A DNA stretch of 64,000 nt from the NCBI RefSeq assembly GCF_028583425.1, contig NC_072790.1, forward strand, positions 157,784,397-157,848,396, read 5' to 3'. The notes under the pieces are model-generated. The model did no database searches. It was not told the DNA's origin and saw only the letters and a program-made list of their open reading frames with translations. Shown one piece after another: positions 41,201-56,200 of the stretch (positions are counted from its first letter, which is position 1; the number at the start of each line of letters is the position of its first letter). The DNA is from Eublepharis macularius (lineage: Eukaryota > Chordata > Lepidosauria > Squamata > Eublepharidae). Position numbers and translations under genes: made by a program.

Positions 41201-44200
41201 CCATGAACAGCTGCTATGTGGATGGGGTAACTTTTGAAAGACCCAAATGTATGGTTAGGGCCAGGGCCACTTGAACAGGTCTTAACAATGTATTTGATAC
41301 TTCACCAGGAAGACTGCTGATTCCATCCCATATGATTGGATTTCATCCATGCAGCAGTGTCATTTAAACATTATTCAAGTTGGGTTCAAGCTGTTCTTGG
41401 AAAAAGCAGTTTTGACATGGCTTAGGTAATATGTAAAGGGGAATATACTGTATTGTCAATGTATTGTCAAAGGCTTTCACAGCCGGAGAACGATGGTTGT
41501 TGTGGATTTTCCGGGCTGTATAGCCGTGGTCTTGGCACGGAAATATACTGTGTTTGCAATCTGTTTATTTTCAAATAGTTTCAGCAAGAAGAACTGTTTA
41601 TAAATAAAGTAAATAAAATAAAGTGAATAAATATGCCTCCTCATGGATACACACCTTAACGTCGTGAGGGGTTTGAGTGTGTCAGTGAAGCTGAGAGCAA
41701 CACTGTCAGGAACACAGACTTAGTCATGAGTCTAAACTCCTAGCAGAGTCACTCAAGGTGGAATGGTCAAAGCTGAGGCACCTGAATAAGATGCATCCAC
41801 CCTCTTCAGTAATCAACAGTCACATCAGAAGAAGAGAACTGACTGTTCCAATGGGGATGGGAGTGGAGGAATCCTTGAAGGATAGCCACTGAGCAGCAGC
41901 AGTAGTGGAAGGTGACATTGGCGGAGGATCTCTCACAGACAACGACAGTGACACCTCAGCTAACCTTGATTAGTACTGTGCAGAAGGTGACAATGGTAAA
42001 CCACTTCTGATAATCTCTTACCTCAAAAACCTTATGGTGAGACAATCCAAAATGAAAGAAGATATTGTGGGGGAAGGACCCCCAGGTCAGATGGCACTCA
42101 GTTGGCTAATATGGAAGAGCAGAGGACAAGTATGAATAGTGCTGTTCTTAATGATGGGACTGGATTAAAGCTGAAATGACATCCAGTTGCTGATGTGAAT
42201 AGATGCAAAAGAAACATTCAAAGCCACGTGACTCATATAATAGGAACATGGAATGTGAAAAATATGAAGCCAAGTAAGCTAGAAATCGTAACATAAGAAA
42301 CGGAACATTTAAACATTGTAATCTTGGGTGTGAGTGAAATAATGCGCACTGGATTAGGACATTTTTCAATAAAATTACAAAACGTTTTATTGTGGAAATG
42401 ATAAACTCAATGGAAATGGTATTGCTCTAAATGTGAAGCAAGAAGTAGCACAAGGAGTCAAGAGCTATAGTTCAAAGTCTGACTGATTAGTAGCAATCAG
42501 AATTCATGGAAGGCCTGTTAATATAACCATCATTTAAGTTTATGCCCCAACTACAGTTGCTGAGGAGGTAGAAATCTAAAACTTTTACACAAGTGTCCAA
42601 GAAGAGATTGATCATACAGCTAAACAAGATATGCTGATAATCATAGCTGACTGGAATGTAAAAATAGGAGACAAAGCAGAATCAAACATTATTGGAAAAT
42701 TTGGACTAGGATCACAAAATGAAGCTATTTTAGCTATGGATACTGACTCCATCAAAATCTTAACAAGAATATGTCAACAAATATGGAAAACAAAATAATG
42801 GCCCACAGACTGAAAATGCTCAGTCTGTCCGGGGTCTGGGTCCCAGCCCCCAGACTTGGTAGGAGGGAACAGCAGGTCAACCGGGCTGACGGGCATACAG
42901 AGGGGGCAGCCAGCAGCCAGCAGGCCAACTGGTCAGACAGCAGACAGCAGGTCAACTGGTCGGCCAGCTGACAGCAGGTCAACCGGTCTGACTGGCAGGC
43001 AGAGGGGGCAGCCGGGGGACAGCAGGCCAACCCCTCCCATAGGCAAATGGGGCCAGAACCTGCCAGTGCCAGGGGCAAGGGGCAAGGGGCAAAGGCCCAG
43101 GGCCTCAGGAGGCAGGGGGAGACAGAGAGAGGCCAGCGAGTCCCACTCCCCTAGGGAAGGAAAGGGGACTAAGCAAGGCGGAAGGGGGCAAGGGCAAAGG
43201 GATTGGGGGCCCAACAGTCACCCACCCAAAGGCCTTACCTGAGGAGGAGAAGCAGCAGCAGCCCCAACAACCCAAAGCCACGCCCCAGCTAGAAAATAGT
43301 AGCCTGGCCCAGGAGTTGCCAAAAGCCAAGCCACTCCAGGTGGGGCTAGTGGAGGCACTCTGCATGAAGCCCTGGGCAACCAGCCAAGGAGCCACAGCTG
43401 GACCCACCTTCAACCATCAGCTCAGCCAGGGAGGCCGGGCTGCTAGCCAGGGAACTGCAGCTGGACAGGCCTTCAGCAATCAGCCAAGGCAGGGAGGCTG
43501 GGCAGCCAGGGAACAAGGCACAGCTGGTGCTGGTCAGTGGGGCCAGATCAGCTACCCCAGCTGCAACTGCTTGGTGCAGCCCAAGACCAGGCTGGAAGAG
43601 GGGTGGGACAGTAGAAGGAAACCCTATAAAAGCTGGCTGGGAAGAGCCCTGGGGTGGTGGATGTGAGTAAGGAGCGATGATGTGGAGTGAGAGCGGTGCA
43701 ATGCAAGAGTGGAGGTTTGGAGGAGAGTTCTGGAAGGAGGGGATGAAGAAGGACACAGGGGGCAAGCAGGCCTGGTTGAGCAGGCCAGCGAGTGGACTGA
43801 GAGGGAGTCTGGGTGAGGTATACCGCCCCTCCTTCCACAGAGCAGGGTCCTGCAGCATCCCTGGCCCCCCTATGATGTCAGGAGCAGACCGCCCAGTGCC
43901 ACGCCCAGCGGCAGCGGTGGCAAGCCCTGACACAGTCTACATTCCAGTTCCAAAAAAAGAGAATGTCAAAGAATGCAGAAACTATTGGACCTTTGTGCTA
44001 ATTTCCCATACAAGCAAAGTGGTGCTTAAAATTCTACAGCAAAGACTCTTACCATATATGAATTGACAAATGCCAGAGGTAAAAGCTGGATTCAGAAAAG
44101 GAAGAACCACTAGAGATCACATTGCAAATGTATGATGGATAGCCCAGATGAGTCTGATCTCATTAGATCTCAGAAGTTAAACAGGGTTTGCCTTGCTTAG

Positions 44201-47200
44201 CAATTGGACGGGAGACCTCCAACGAAGACTAGAGTTGTAGGGCTGCAGAGGCAGGCAATGGCAAACCACCTCTGTTAAACTCTTGCCATGAAAACCCTGC
44301 CAGGGGTTGCCATAAGTCAGCTATGTCTTGAGGGCACTCTCCACCACCAATGGTGTATACCAGGGAATTTCAGAAGAAAATCAGCCTGTATTTTATAGAT
44401 TATGGCAAAGCCTTTGACTGTGTGAATCATGGAAAGTATGGATAGTGTTAAAAGAAATGGGTGTGTCACAACACCTGATTATTTTGATGCACCTGTACTC
44501 TGAACAAGAAGCTACTGTCACAAAAGAATATAGAGGAACAGAATGGTTTCCAATTGGCAAAGGTATCAGAGAATGATGTATATTATCTTCCTATCTGTTC
44601 AAGCTATATGCAGAACATAGCAAAAGGAAAGCTGGGGGGATATAGTTAAGGTTATGTTGGATATTTTACAAAGGAATGTAATTAAAACCCCGGAATTGTT
44701 GTTACTATGTATGAACCTAGAAGACTTTGATAAAATGGACAGAGTTATGGTATTTTATATGATTACGGCGGCCAGAATGTGTTATGCCCAGTTGTGGAAG
44801 ACTCAGGAGATACCATCTATGGAAGATTGGATTTTGAAAGTTCTGAATATGGCAGAAATGGACAAACTAACGAAATTGAAAGAACAAGAAGTATTGGAAT
44901 ATACATTAAGTTGGGAAAAATTCAAGAAATATGTGGAGAAAAAGTGGGACATGAAGGGGAAATTGTGGTCTTTGGATAGTTGTTAAGGGGGAGATAGAAC
45001 TTTACTTAAGGTTAAAAGGGGGTATATTTTACTGTATCTTATTGGATTAGTATAAAGTTATAGTATTATAGTATTATAAAGTTAAGAGTAAGATAGTGTA
45101 TTCATATGGGAAGTAATAAGGTTGAATCATAAGGCTGAATAGGTAATAGGGAGTATATATAATATTTTTGTGATGTATTAGAAGCAATAGATTTATAATA
45201 TAGATAATAGGTATTTAAGGATTAGTATATTATATATATATATATATATATATATTAGTTAGTATATGTACCCATTATATACTTATATATTTTGTATACT
45301 CTTAAGTTAGATAAGTATTATATTGATATAGTTAATACAGTTAAATAGACTAGATTAGTATGTATTATATAGATATATATTATACATATTATTATAGATT
45401 TTAAGAATTTATAGTATATATTCTTTAGGTTAAGTTAGGTATGGAAAACTGTTGGGAGTCACTAGATAAGGGAGGGGGGAAAGGATGGGGAAAATGTAAT
45501 GGGGTGGGAAATGATAATGATTATCATGTTTATGTTTGTTAATTTTTTTTTTAAAAAAAGGAAAGCTGGATTAGATTTAGAAGAAGGTGGAGTGAAACTT
45601 GGTGGAAGGAACATTAACAATTTGAGATATGCAGATAACACGATGTTACTGGCAGAAAACAGTGAAGACTTGAAATGACTTCAGTTACAGGTTACAGTAG
45701 AAAGCGCCAAAGCAGAATTACAGTGGAACATCAAGAAGACAAAAGTAATGACTACAGAGGAATTATGCAATTTTAAGGTTGACAATGAAGAAATTGAAAT
45801 CATTAAATATTTTCTATTCCTTGGCTCAAACATCAACCAAAAGGGAGACTACAGCCAAGAAATCAGAAGAAGATTGAGACTTGGAAGAGCAGCCTTGAGG
45901 GGACTAGAAAAGTTCCTTAAGGATAAGGATGTCTCTCGGGGACCAAGATCAAGATAATTTATACTACGGTATTCCCCATTACGATGTATAGATGTGAAAG
46001 TTGGACAATGAAGAAAGCTGACAGGAAGAAAATTGCTTCATTTGAAATGTGGTGCTGGAGGAGAGTTTTGTAGATACCATGGACAGCCAAAAAGACAAAT
46101 CAAGCCTGAATTCTCCCTAGAAGCTAACATGACAAAACAGAGGCTATCATACTTTGGTCACATCATGAGATAACAAAACTCTTTGGAAAAGTCAATAATG
46201 TTAAGAAGAGTTAAAGACAGTAGGAAAAAAGGAAGACCCAAAGTGAGATGGCTTATTTCCAGAAAGCGATTATGTAGACCCTGTAGCAACAGGCTGCTTC
46301 CCTGATTTTTTAGCTAAACCACTAACAATGCAAAGTTCTTTGTCTGACCTCCTCTGTCTTCTGATTCAGATTGCAAAACTGCAACAATGTCATTTGTCTG
46401 CCCCTCTCACTACCTGAAAGGAGCCCTCTTCCATAGGCAAAAGAGATTGATTTCTAGTCATTAGCTGCAATTCATGGAGTATCTCTATTAGAAAGCACCT
46501 TCAGCTTAATGAAGGATAGTCAGAATGGTCATCCAGAAATTTTGATGATATATAGACCACCACTCTACCCATGTCCTGCTCCAACAGCTTCACTCATCTG
46601 AGCAGAGCCTTCTACAGGTGCCACACTGATGATGGGCAAAATCAACAACTGCCCATACAGATTCCTTCTCTGTAGTGGCCCCCACTCTGTGGAATTACAT
46701 GTCTGAGGAGGTCAGGAAAGCTCTCATTTTCGTGGCATTTTGCAAACTATGCAAAACAGAGTTGCTTAGGAGAGCCATTTTATTAAAGAAATCATGCCAC
46801 ACTGTAACAGCTTGGTCCAGCAAAATGCATTGTATCTCTGCATATGTAATATCACACTGTACATTGTTTAACATGTTGTGTTAAATACTTACGTTTTGGT
46901 CAGATGGCAGATCTGTTACAAATTTCTACAATCCTAGTCTTATTACATTGCTATTATTAGATGAATTGTTGTATTGATTGTATTAATCCTACACTGTATA
47001 ACCCACTGTCAATCTCAGTGAAAAAAGTAGACTATAACATAAATAAATATTACAGAATAGATTTTTATTTATCTCAGGCCAAGAAAAATTAGTGGAACTC
47101 AGTATCTATTCTTTAAGAAGTTAACATAAATACTCATAATGCTAGGTAAGGTAAAAAAAATTATTGTGTCTATGATTTCTGTTAACATATAGTTGTTATT

Positions 47201-50200
47201 TTTGCCTGGTGAGTATGATCTTTCTGAAAAGACCTAAACATCTGGATCATTGGCATAATAGTAAGTAGAAACGAAAGTTGCATACAGTGTCTGTGTGGTA
47301 CATTCTAGTCTTATGTGGAAAAAATGACAACCTGGTGCCATAGCGCCAACACATATTCTAAGGAGATTGGAACAAAAATTATAACTAAAACATAGTGGCT
47401 TTGGAAGGCCAAGTGGTTATGTAGTCACTGTTGTTTCATTTTGGACAGCTTTATTCACCTTTCTCAGCAAGGTAGTGTCTCTCTTTGGTCTAGCTTTGCA
47501 ATTTACCCTTCTGCCATCACAGCAAAATTCTCTGTAAGGCAAATACTTTATTATAATAATGTCAAAATAATGACTGCGGTACAGATCATGAGCTGCTAAT
47601 ATAAACAATTAGAATAAAGCTGAAGAGAAATAATAAAAGAATTGTAGTGCCAAAATACAATCTAAAGGATATTCCTGAAGAATTATCCATGTAAGGAATA
47701 GATTTTCAATACTAAATTTAATAGATTGTGAACCAGAAGAACTATGGGCTGAAACCAGAGAGATTATCAAGAAAGAATGTGCAAAGACTATTCCTGTAGC
47801 CAAAAGAAAGGAGAAGCCTAAATGGATGACTGAGGAAACTCTTAACATTGCTAAAGACAGTCAGGAAGCAAAACCTGACAGAAATAGAGTCAGAATTCTA
47901 AATACAGCTTTTCAGCAATTTACATGTGGAGACAAAGAAATCTATTGTAATAACCAGTGCAAAGAAATAGAAGAGAACAACAAAAAAGGAAGAATAAGAG
48001 ATCTGTTCCACAAGATCTGAGAAATCAAAGGAAAATTCAAGCCACAGCTTGGGATGCTGAAAGATCAACATGGAAATACAGTATCTAATCAGGAGAAAAC
48101 AAAGGAACAATGGAAACAGTACATCATAGAAGAGATGAAAGGATGACAGATACCTTTGAAGAAGAATCCTTTGATGAAGAACCAGAAACCTTAGAAAGTG
48201 AAGTAAAAGCTGCACTCAAAGCAATTTGAAGAAACAAAGCACCTGGAGTAGATGGAATACCAACAGAGCTATTTCAAGCTACAGAAATGGAATCTACCAA
48301 AATCTTAACAAAAATCTGTCAACAAATACGGAAAACAAAACAATGGCCCACAGACTGGAAACTTTCAGTCTATATTCCAGTTCCAAAAAAAAGAGATGCC
48401 AAAGAGTGCAGCAACTATTTGACTATCATGTTAATTTCCCATGCAAGCAAAGTGATGCTCAATATTCTACAGCAAAGACTCTTACCATATATGGAACAAG
48501 AAATGCCAGATGTTCAAGCTGGATTCAGGAAAGGAAGAAGCATTAGAGATCACATGGCAAATTTACGATGGCTAATGGAGCACACCAGGGAATTTCAGAA
48601 GAAAATCAGCATGTCTTTTACAGATTACAGCAAAGCTTTTGATTGTGTGGATCATGAAAAGCTATGGATAGTGTTAAAAGAAACGGGGGTGCCACAACAT
48701 CTGATTGTTTCAATGTGCAACCTGTACTCTGCACAAAAGGCTACTGTTAGGACAGAATATGGGGAAACAGAATGGTTTACAATTGGCAAGGGCGTCAGAC
48801 AAGGATGTATATTATCTCCCTACCTGTTCAACTTCCACAGAGCATATCATAAGGAAAGCTGGATTAGATCTAGAAGAAGACGGAGTAAAAATTGGGGGAA
48901 GGAACATTAACATTAACACCACGTTACTGGCAGAAAATAGTGAAGACCTGAAACAACTACTGATGAAGGTTAAAGGAGAAAGTGCCAAAGCAGGATTACA
49001 TCTGACCATCAAGAAGACAAAAGTAATGACTATTGAGGAGTTACACAATTTTAAAGTTGACAATGAGGAAATTGAAATTGTCCAAGATTTCTGTTCCTTG
49101 GCTCAATCATCAACCAACAGGGATATTGCAATGAGGAAATCAGGAGATTGAGACATGGAAGAGCAGCTGTGAGGGAGCTAGATAAGATCCTTAAAGATAA
49201 AGATCTTTATCTCTGGAGACCAAGATCAAGATAATCCAAACTATGGCATTCCCCATTACTATGTATGGATGTGAAAGTTGGACAGTAAAGAAAGCTGACT
49301 GGAAGAAAATTGATTCATTTGAAATGTGGTGCCGGAGGAGAGTTTTGCGGATACCACGGACAGCCAAAAGGACCAAAAAGTGGATACTAGATCAAATCAA
49401 GCCTGAATTCTCCCTAGAAGCTAAAATGACAAAACTGAGGCTATTGTACTTTGGTCACATCATGAGAAGACAAGATTCTCTGGAAAAGTCAATAATGCTA
49501 GGAAAAGTGGCAGACCCAAAATGACCCAAGACCCAAAATGAGATGGCTTGATTCAGTAAAAGCAGCAATGTCCTCCAGTTTGCAAGATCTGAGCAAGTCT
49601 GTTAATGATAGGACATTTTGAAGGTCTCTTATTCATAGGGTCGCCATAGGTCGGAGGCGACTTGACAGCACATAATACACACAATGTGTTTGGTTAGCTT
49701 CAAAAGATTGCCCTAAGTCATGAGGTGGTTTCCTTTTCCCCATAAAAACAATTAGCATCCTTTAATATTTACAGTTAGTATGTTAGTTTATTCTCTTCTG
49801 TCTTTTCCATTGGTATTGTGACATTATACTGGTAGTTACAGTGATCATACCTAATCAGTTTTATAGAAATATGTGCCCTCCCTCCAGTAAATAGCATCTT
49901 TCAGGAAACATTCAAATTGAGAAATTTTCATGGATGAGGCTAATTCCCATGTAAATACACATAGGACTGTAGCCTTAGAAATGCAACTTCACCTCTGCAA
50001 GGAAACCCTTCTGCAATAACTTTTTGACTTAGTTCTGTTCCGTGCATTACTATCAGACTATCTGTATTCTCATTTTATATCTAGTACTTATGGTGACTTT
50101 CAGACAAAAAAATTTTGATCTTCAGTACCAGTGCTACATTGTTTCTTCAAGTAGGCTGTTTTAGTTATTCCAGTGGAAGCAGATCAATATAGCAGCACTT

Positions 50201-53200
50201 TGTTCTTACAGTAACTAACATTTTTATAGAATTCGCAAAAAAGAAAACAAAAGGCAGGTAAAATGAATTTTGAGATAAGCAGCTTTGATCAGGAAGGAAA
50301 TGGATGTAAACAAACATTCTGTGAAACAAGCAAAATTTTTTTTTAATAATATTTTGCATAAATGAACTATTACCACTAGAGGACAATGTTGAGTTATTAA
50401 AGTGTCCACTTTTGCTTGACTCAGGTAAGACTTAGGATAACTGTGAGAATAAATAAACTGGATAAGTACTCAGTATAGATTTTTTAAACCATAGATATTT
50501 ATTGTGTAATAATTGAAACCCCGTTAACTAGGCTGTCTTCACTTTAAAATATAAACACAACCTTGTATTTTCCATTAATGGTTAGTGATTAGGGATACCT
50601 CATGGTCTATCTTACGGTAATATCTTTTTATCCACCCCTTCCTCCAAGAAGCTTAGGGTAGCATATATGGTTCTCCCATGCACTTATTCTCACAACAGTC
50701 CAGAGAGAGAGAGAGATTGACTCTCTCTATTGCACATACTGCTTGTATTTAGCATATACAGGCATGTAGCTGCATGTATAAAAATAGAATATGTTAATAA
50801 CTGCACATATAACAAGATTGATAGATTTAAAGCACAGCTGCCCATTCCAAAATTGACCCTATAGAAACCCCAAACTGCTTCTTAAAATCATAAGGTTAGG
50901 CAGATGTGATCTCACCCTTGAACATAGGAACAAGCCACAGCCATGCTTAATGTAGAGATTCCTCACATCTCCTACTCACAGTCTCTCTTCTTCGTTACGG
51001 TATTGCAACTGAAGCATCCTATTTCTCTTGCATTGATATTTACATTGACATGTCCATGAGCAGCCCCTTAATGTGCACATGTTGCCCATCCATGTCCCCA
51101 GTGATAACGACTAGCCATGCGAAGTTCCCAGTAGATGCTTCCTGAGTCACTGCAAGGCCAACCAAGCACTGCTGACCCCAGGCCACAGCATCTCTTCTCT
51201 CACGTCTGGTTTTCAGCTGCTCCTTTTCTGAGGAAATGCACTGGCTGCAGCATCAGACCAGCCCAGGGTGCACCACTATACCACTAGCTTTCCGTCCCCC
51301 ATCCCATCTAAGAATATGGAGATTGTTAGCAATCAGACCCCTTCCTCATACTAAAAGGGCAGTTTATGGATATGAAATATCATAAATCCTTTGCCTTAAG
51401 TCCCAGACACTGCCTGGTGCCAGGCAGTGTGGATGCCAGCTGGCCTGGAGCCTGGAAAGTTACCAAGGAAATGACTGACTGAATGTCCCCCATGCCCTGG
51501 AGAGTAGCAGAGATAATGAGGCTTCCTGAAGAGACTCCTAGCGTAATCCCATCTACACCCTTCCATGCTTCTCATCCAGCTAACCTAATCAGGCTATTCA
51601 GTGAACCTGATAGCCTTCCTGTCTAACCCTTACCAGGTCATTAAGCAATATTTTTACCTATAGTCCAGCCCAGATAGTCATATCACACCTTTCCCAACTT
51701 ATTGTTCCACCTCTGGGCAAAAGTATTCTTTTTGGAAAAGTAAAAGGTAAAGGTAGTCCCCTGTGCAAGCACTGAGTCATTACTGACCCATGGAGGGAAG
51801 TCGCATCACAACATTTTCTTGGCAGACTTTGTTACGGGGTGGTTTGCCATTGCCTTCCCCAATCATCTACACTTTACCCCCAGGAAACTGGATACTCATT
51901 TTACCGACCTCAGAAGGATGGAAGGCTGAGTCAACCTTGAGCCAGCTATTTGAACCTGGCTTCCGCCAGGATTGAACTCAGGTCATGAGCAGAGCTTGGG
52001 CTGCTGTACTGCAGCTTACCACTCTGCTGCACTGGGCTCTTTTTGGAAGCAAGTATTCTTTTTGGATGTCAGTTTTGCTCCAGGCTACATTTTGCTCTAT
52101 AACTGGGCTGCCCAGGCATGTGCTCAGTGTGTCTGTATTCTGGATCCAAAACACCCACCCTGAAGTTTGCTTGAGCCAGCGTGAAGTGCTGGTTGTTTTG
52201 CTACTGTTCCCATGGACCTCTACTCCCCTCTGAGGCTGGTAAATATCACCCTTCTCCTGAAATTGCTTTCCCATTTCCTCACTGTTTTCCTAGTTAGCTC
52301 TGTGTGTATGCTGTGTGTGATTTTCTGTGTGTTTGCCTTTTACCACTCTGTAAATAAAGAAACCTTTCCTGTAGAACATCTGCCTGTTTATTTGAGAGTT
52401 CTATAGGAGAGTAATCCTAATATACATAGGTGTAAATTTTCCTGTTTATCCCCTCTCGTTGCATCTCCTTGAATGCTAATTCCCCCAACTCACAAGGAAA
52501 TCCCCCATTAGGGTAACATGTCCACTGGGATGGCTCATCCATACCTGGTTGCCCGGGGGATTCCTTGATGCCCAGGGATTGGAGGGTGACCCACCTGGTC
52601 TCCATGGATCATTTTGAAGAGGTGAGGGGGCAAAGATGCCCCATGACACCAGTGGAGAAGGTCAGGGTGACAGAACCTGGGGGAGCAATGGAGCAGCACA
52701 TTACTTGGAGGGATTCATGCAGGCTCATGGCCATACCCTGCACCCAAGGCCACTTCATCTCCATCCTTGTCAATTCCTACCACAAGAAGGAACATCAGTG
52801 AGTGGTCGCTGAGCTGCCCCTGGTAGGCCACAATGGCGTCAACAGCCCAAGAAGAAGAAGAAGAAGATGCCGCCGCTGCCTGCTGCCGCCACCATTGACT
52901 CACAACCAGTCCTTGTGACCCCTTCAGTGGGGCATTTTAGGCATGAGATGAACAGAGGTGGTTTGCTCATTGCCTTCCTTGTGTAGCAGCTCTGGTCGTC
53001 TTTGGTGGTCTGCTATCTAAGTATTGACCATGGCCAATCCTGCTTACTTCCCAAGCCCTGTCGAGTTTGGAGCACTTTCTCTACCTTGGTCAAGTTAGGT
53101 TGTTGGTGGAGAATCTTCTTTGCCCTTTGGGCCTGGTTCAACTATGGCAGCATGCCACAGGTGAATAGAGGGGCAGGCACTGTGGAAACCTCTAGACTGT

Positions 53201-56200
53201 GAAAAGTATCCCCACCCCCAATGGTTACAGAATGGACATGGGAGGGGCTGTGGCTCAGTGGCAGAGCACCTGCTTGTCATGCAGAAGGTCCCAAATTCAA
53301 TCCCCAGCATCTCCAGTTAAAGAATCTGACAGTAGGTGATGTGAAAGACCTCTGCCTGAGACCCTGATGTTCCACTGCCAGTCTGAGTAGCAAATACTGA
53401 CTGTGATGGACCAGTAGTCTGATTCAGTATAAGGCAGCTTCTTGTGGGTCTTGTGTGGGCAGCAGCTAGGTACTTCCAGGCTATGGACCTCACTTCATGG
53501 GGATAATGGTAGGCGATGAAGTTTGGTGTGGGGAAGCAGCATAGGTTCCAGGGTGTGAGGAGACCCCCACCCAGATCCATGCTTCACTCCCCCCAGCCAC
53601 CAGATGACCCACTAGGATGGAGGCGCCCTTTCCAGGGATGGAGGCACCCCTGCCAGGGATCCGGCAATGCACCTCTTGCCCACTCTGTACATCTAAGTGA
53701 TACCACAGGAGGCACCTTGCCAGTGCACCTTGATACACCTTGATGAGTGCATCAGCACCCTGCAGCTCTCAAATGACACTTGCCAAGAGCAGTTCCACCT
53801 CAACAGGATGGTCATCCAAGCCCTCTTTGATGAACTTTGATGAACTGCAGGGCCAAGCACCTGCCACCAAAGCCATACCCATTCTGCAGAAAATGCTGTT
53901 GTCCTCTGATTCCTCAGCATGGGCTTGTTCAAAGTAGTGGTGGCCAGGGTGCTGGAGGTGTCTCAGTTCTTGACAAGCTGCTGCCTCTACAGTTTTCTGG
54001 ATGCTGTGCTGCTGTGCCTGTAAGAACATGTGAGCTTCCTCACAGAGGAATTGGAGCTGGCCTCCATCCATGCCTGGTTGTCCACCTACAAGCTTCCTGA
54101 ACGTCATGGGAAATATAGACTGCACCCATATTGAACTCATAGCTGCCCGGGACAAGCCACAGGTCTACTGCAAGCAAATCTACATCTGCAGCTTGAACGG
54201 GCAGGTCAGCTGTGGCCATCAGGGCATTCTCATAGACCTCATGGCTAAGTTCCTGGGCATCATTCATGATGCACAGATCTTCACCACACCTGGCATTAGC
54301 TGCCTGGCTGGAGACTGGATCAGTGCCCCCGCTGGGGGGGAGGAGGCCCCAGAAGGCTGTCTTCCCATCACAGATGACAAGGGCTACCCCCCCCCCACTC
54401 CTGTACTCGATCACACAATATGCCAGGGATGAGCCAGTGGACTGTGCTGCTTACATCCAGGCACATCATCAGACCCACTTGGTCACTGAGTGGGCATTCA
54501 GCCAACTAAAGGTATGCTTCTGTTGCCTGCATCACAGGGGCCACAGTGACAGTGTCAGAATATCTGGAACATCACCAATTGTGAGCGGGTCCGGGAACAC
54601 ACACAGTGGCAGGGACAATGATACAGGGCAGTCCTTCTGGCAGCCCCTGAGGGTACCTTGGCAACTCTGGCCCATGTTGCTAGTCCATGGTTCAGTGCCA
54701 GTGGTCATGTGAATAGATGCAGCCCCTGTCCAGGACTGTGGCATTGCCACAAGCCCCCATGTGTCCTGCATGGCACCATGGGCCCTTTCCCCATATAATG
54801 TCTCCCCTGTCTCCCAGCCTCACAGCAGTGATGGACCAGTCTGCATCCACCTCCATGGATGCACTCCATGCGGTCCAAGGTGAGACCATCTCCAACAGTG
54901 AAGAGAGGGCTGAGGCAACCATGGCCTTGGAAGGTGTTGTCAAGGGCTACAGTTTTGAGCCAGCAGGGCCCACGGGGCTTATGCCAGAGGTGGAAGCCAT
55001 CATTCATGAACAGTGGCTCCTCAGCTGGGACCAGCAGTGAATCCAAGGCATCCATAAAAGCCATGCAGCCTTGGACCAGAATGTGATGTGCCCCCTGGCC
55101 CTCCCTAGTCCATCCCATTGAGGGAATGCCCTGTGAGAGCACAGGGGGCTGGCTATTCAGTGGTCCACAAGTGGACTGTATCAGGTGCCCAGCCACTCAT
55201 ATCCTGTGGCCTGGATGGGGGCAGATGGGGGCAGAACTGACCACGATCTATCCAGCATCCATTCCTCCCCCAGGCACATTGCTCATGGCCATACTGGCAG
55301 TCCTGCATCAAATAGAGGCTCAGCTGGGTCAGACGGTAACTATCTAGCAGTGCCTTTGTGAGGAGAGTGGTCAGCATCCGAGTCCTCATGCATGAGATGG
55401 AGCAGCACATGTGTGGTCTCCTGGTGGCTGTTGCGGACCTGCCATGTGGCAGCTGGCCCATGGGTCTTGAGGATACAAGGAAACATCTGCACCAGCTCAC
55501 TGGGGCTGTGGGCAGGTCCTCCTTGATGCACTGCCTGGAGAAGGGCACCATGGCAGCAGTAGCTGCCATGCTCTTACTGATTGGCCCGCCATTCCAACAG
55601 GCAACCTGTCCCACCATTCCACTGGGCCACCCCCTCATTGGTTTGCCAGTGTTTCTTATACTGTTGCTGTGAAGTGTTCAGAGTAAAGCATTCTGAGCAA
55701 TGTTTATAGTTTATTTAGAGTCGTGTTCTGTGTCCTATGTCATGGAGTGGGCCCTGCCTAGCCCAGTCCCAGGCTACGTCCACCCCATGGGCTTAGTGTC
55801 CCCAAGGGGGCCAGGGTTGTGTCACATGGCTGATAGCTTAGGAGTTTGATGGATGCTTCCAGGGGTACTGTGCAGGTCCTCAAGCTGCCATGGATGTTTC
55901 TGGATGCCAGCTGCTCTCCTGCATGTGAATAGATCACAGATGGTTCTTCTTGTGGGAGGACATCAACAGTGGTGCATCTGACCACCAACGCATACACACC
56001 TGCATGGTTCAGAGGCCATCTGTACACCCCAGCTGGGCTGCGGTGGATAGCATTCCCAGCTCTTTGTTGGGAATATCCTGGGGAATGGGGTGAGTGGCCA
56101 GGGGAGGGTGGGATTTGGGGCTGGAGTTCAGCAGGGATGTGATTTTTAAATTTTTTATTTAACAAAATGTATATCTCGTCTTTCTGCCCTCAGAAGGGCC

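Larger units (their letters stand above)
41632..46255 (+). mobile_element. RTE-BovB LINE copy 1, broken by three later insertions
   Basis: 5' region at 41632-42230. Endonuclease remnants follow: GTWNVKNM, VYAPT and DWNVKIGD at about 42240-42690. Then a jump to the RT N-terminus (42740), so about 1 kb of ORF is deleted. RT segments resume after the solo LTR at 43938 and continue past a 5S SINE (44133-44349), DYGKAFDCVNH (about 44400), an L1 tail (44636-45555) and YADN (45628-45639) to 46255. The catalytic YADD reads YADN here. BovB is the RT supplier for Sauria SINEs and is known for horizontal transfer in squamates (established knowledge). Many stops; inactive. Confidence 0.88.

Noticed and set aside
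42752..43933. Frames of up to 195 codons, possibly a glutamine-rich protein
   Set aside because: The block is a solo LTR with tandem units; open in several frames on both strands.
54040..54432. The host gene HARBI1
   Set aside because: The catalytic blocks lie in three frames with stops, in a repeat-rich intron; a transposon relic fits better.
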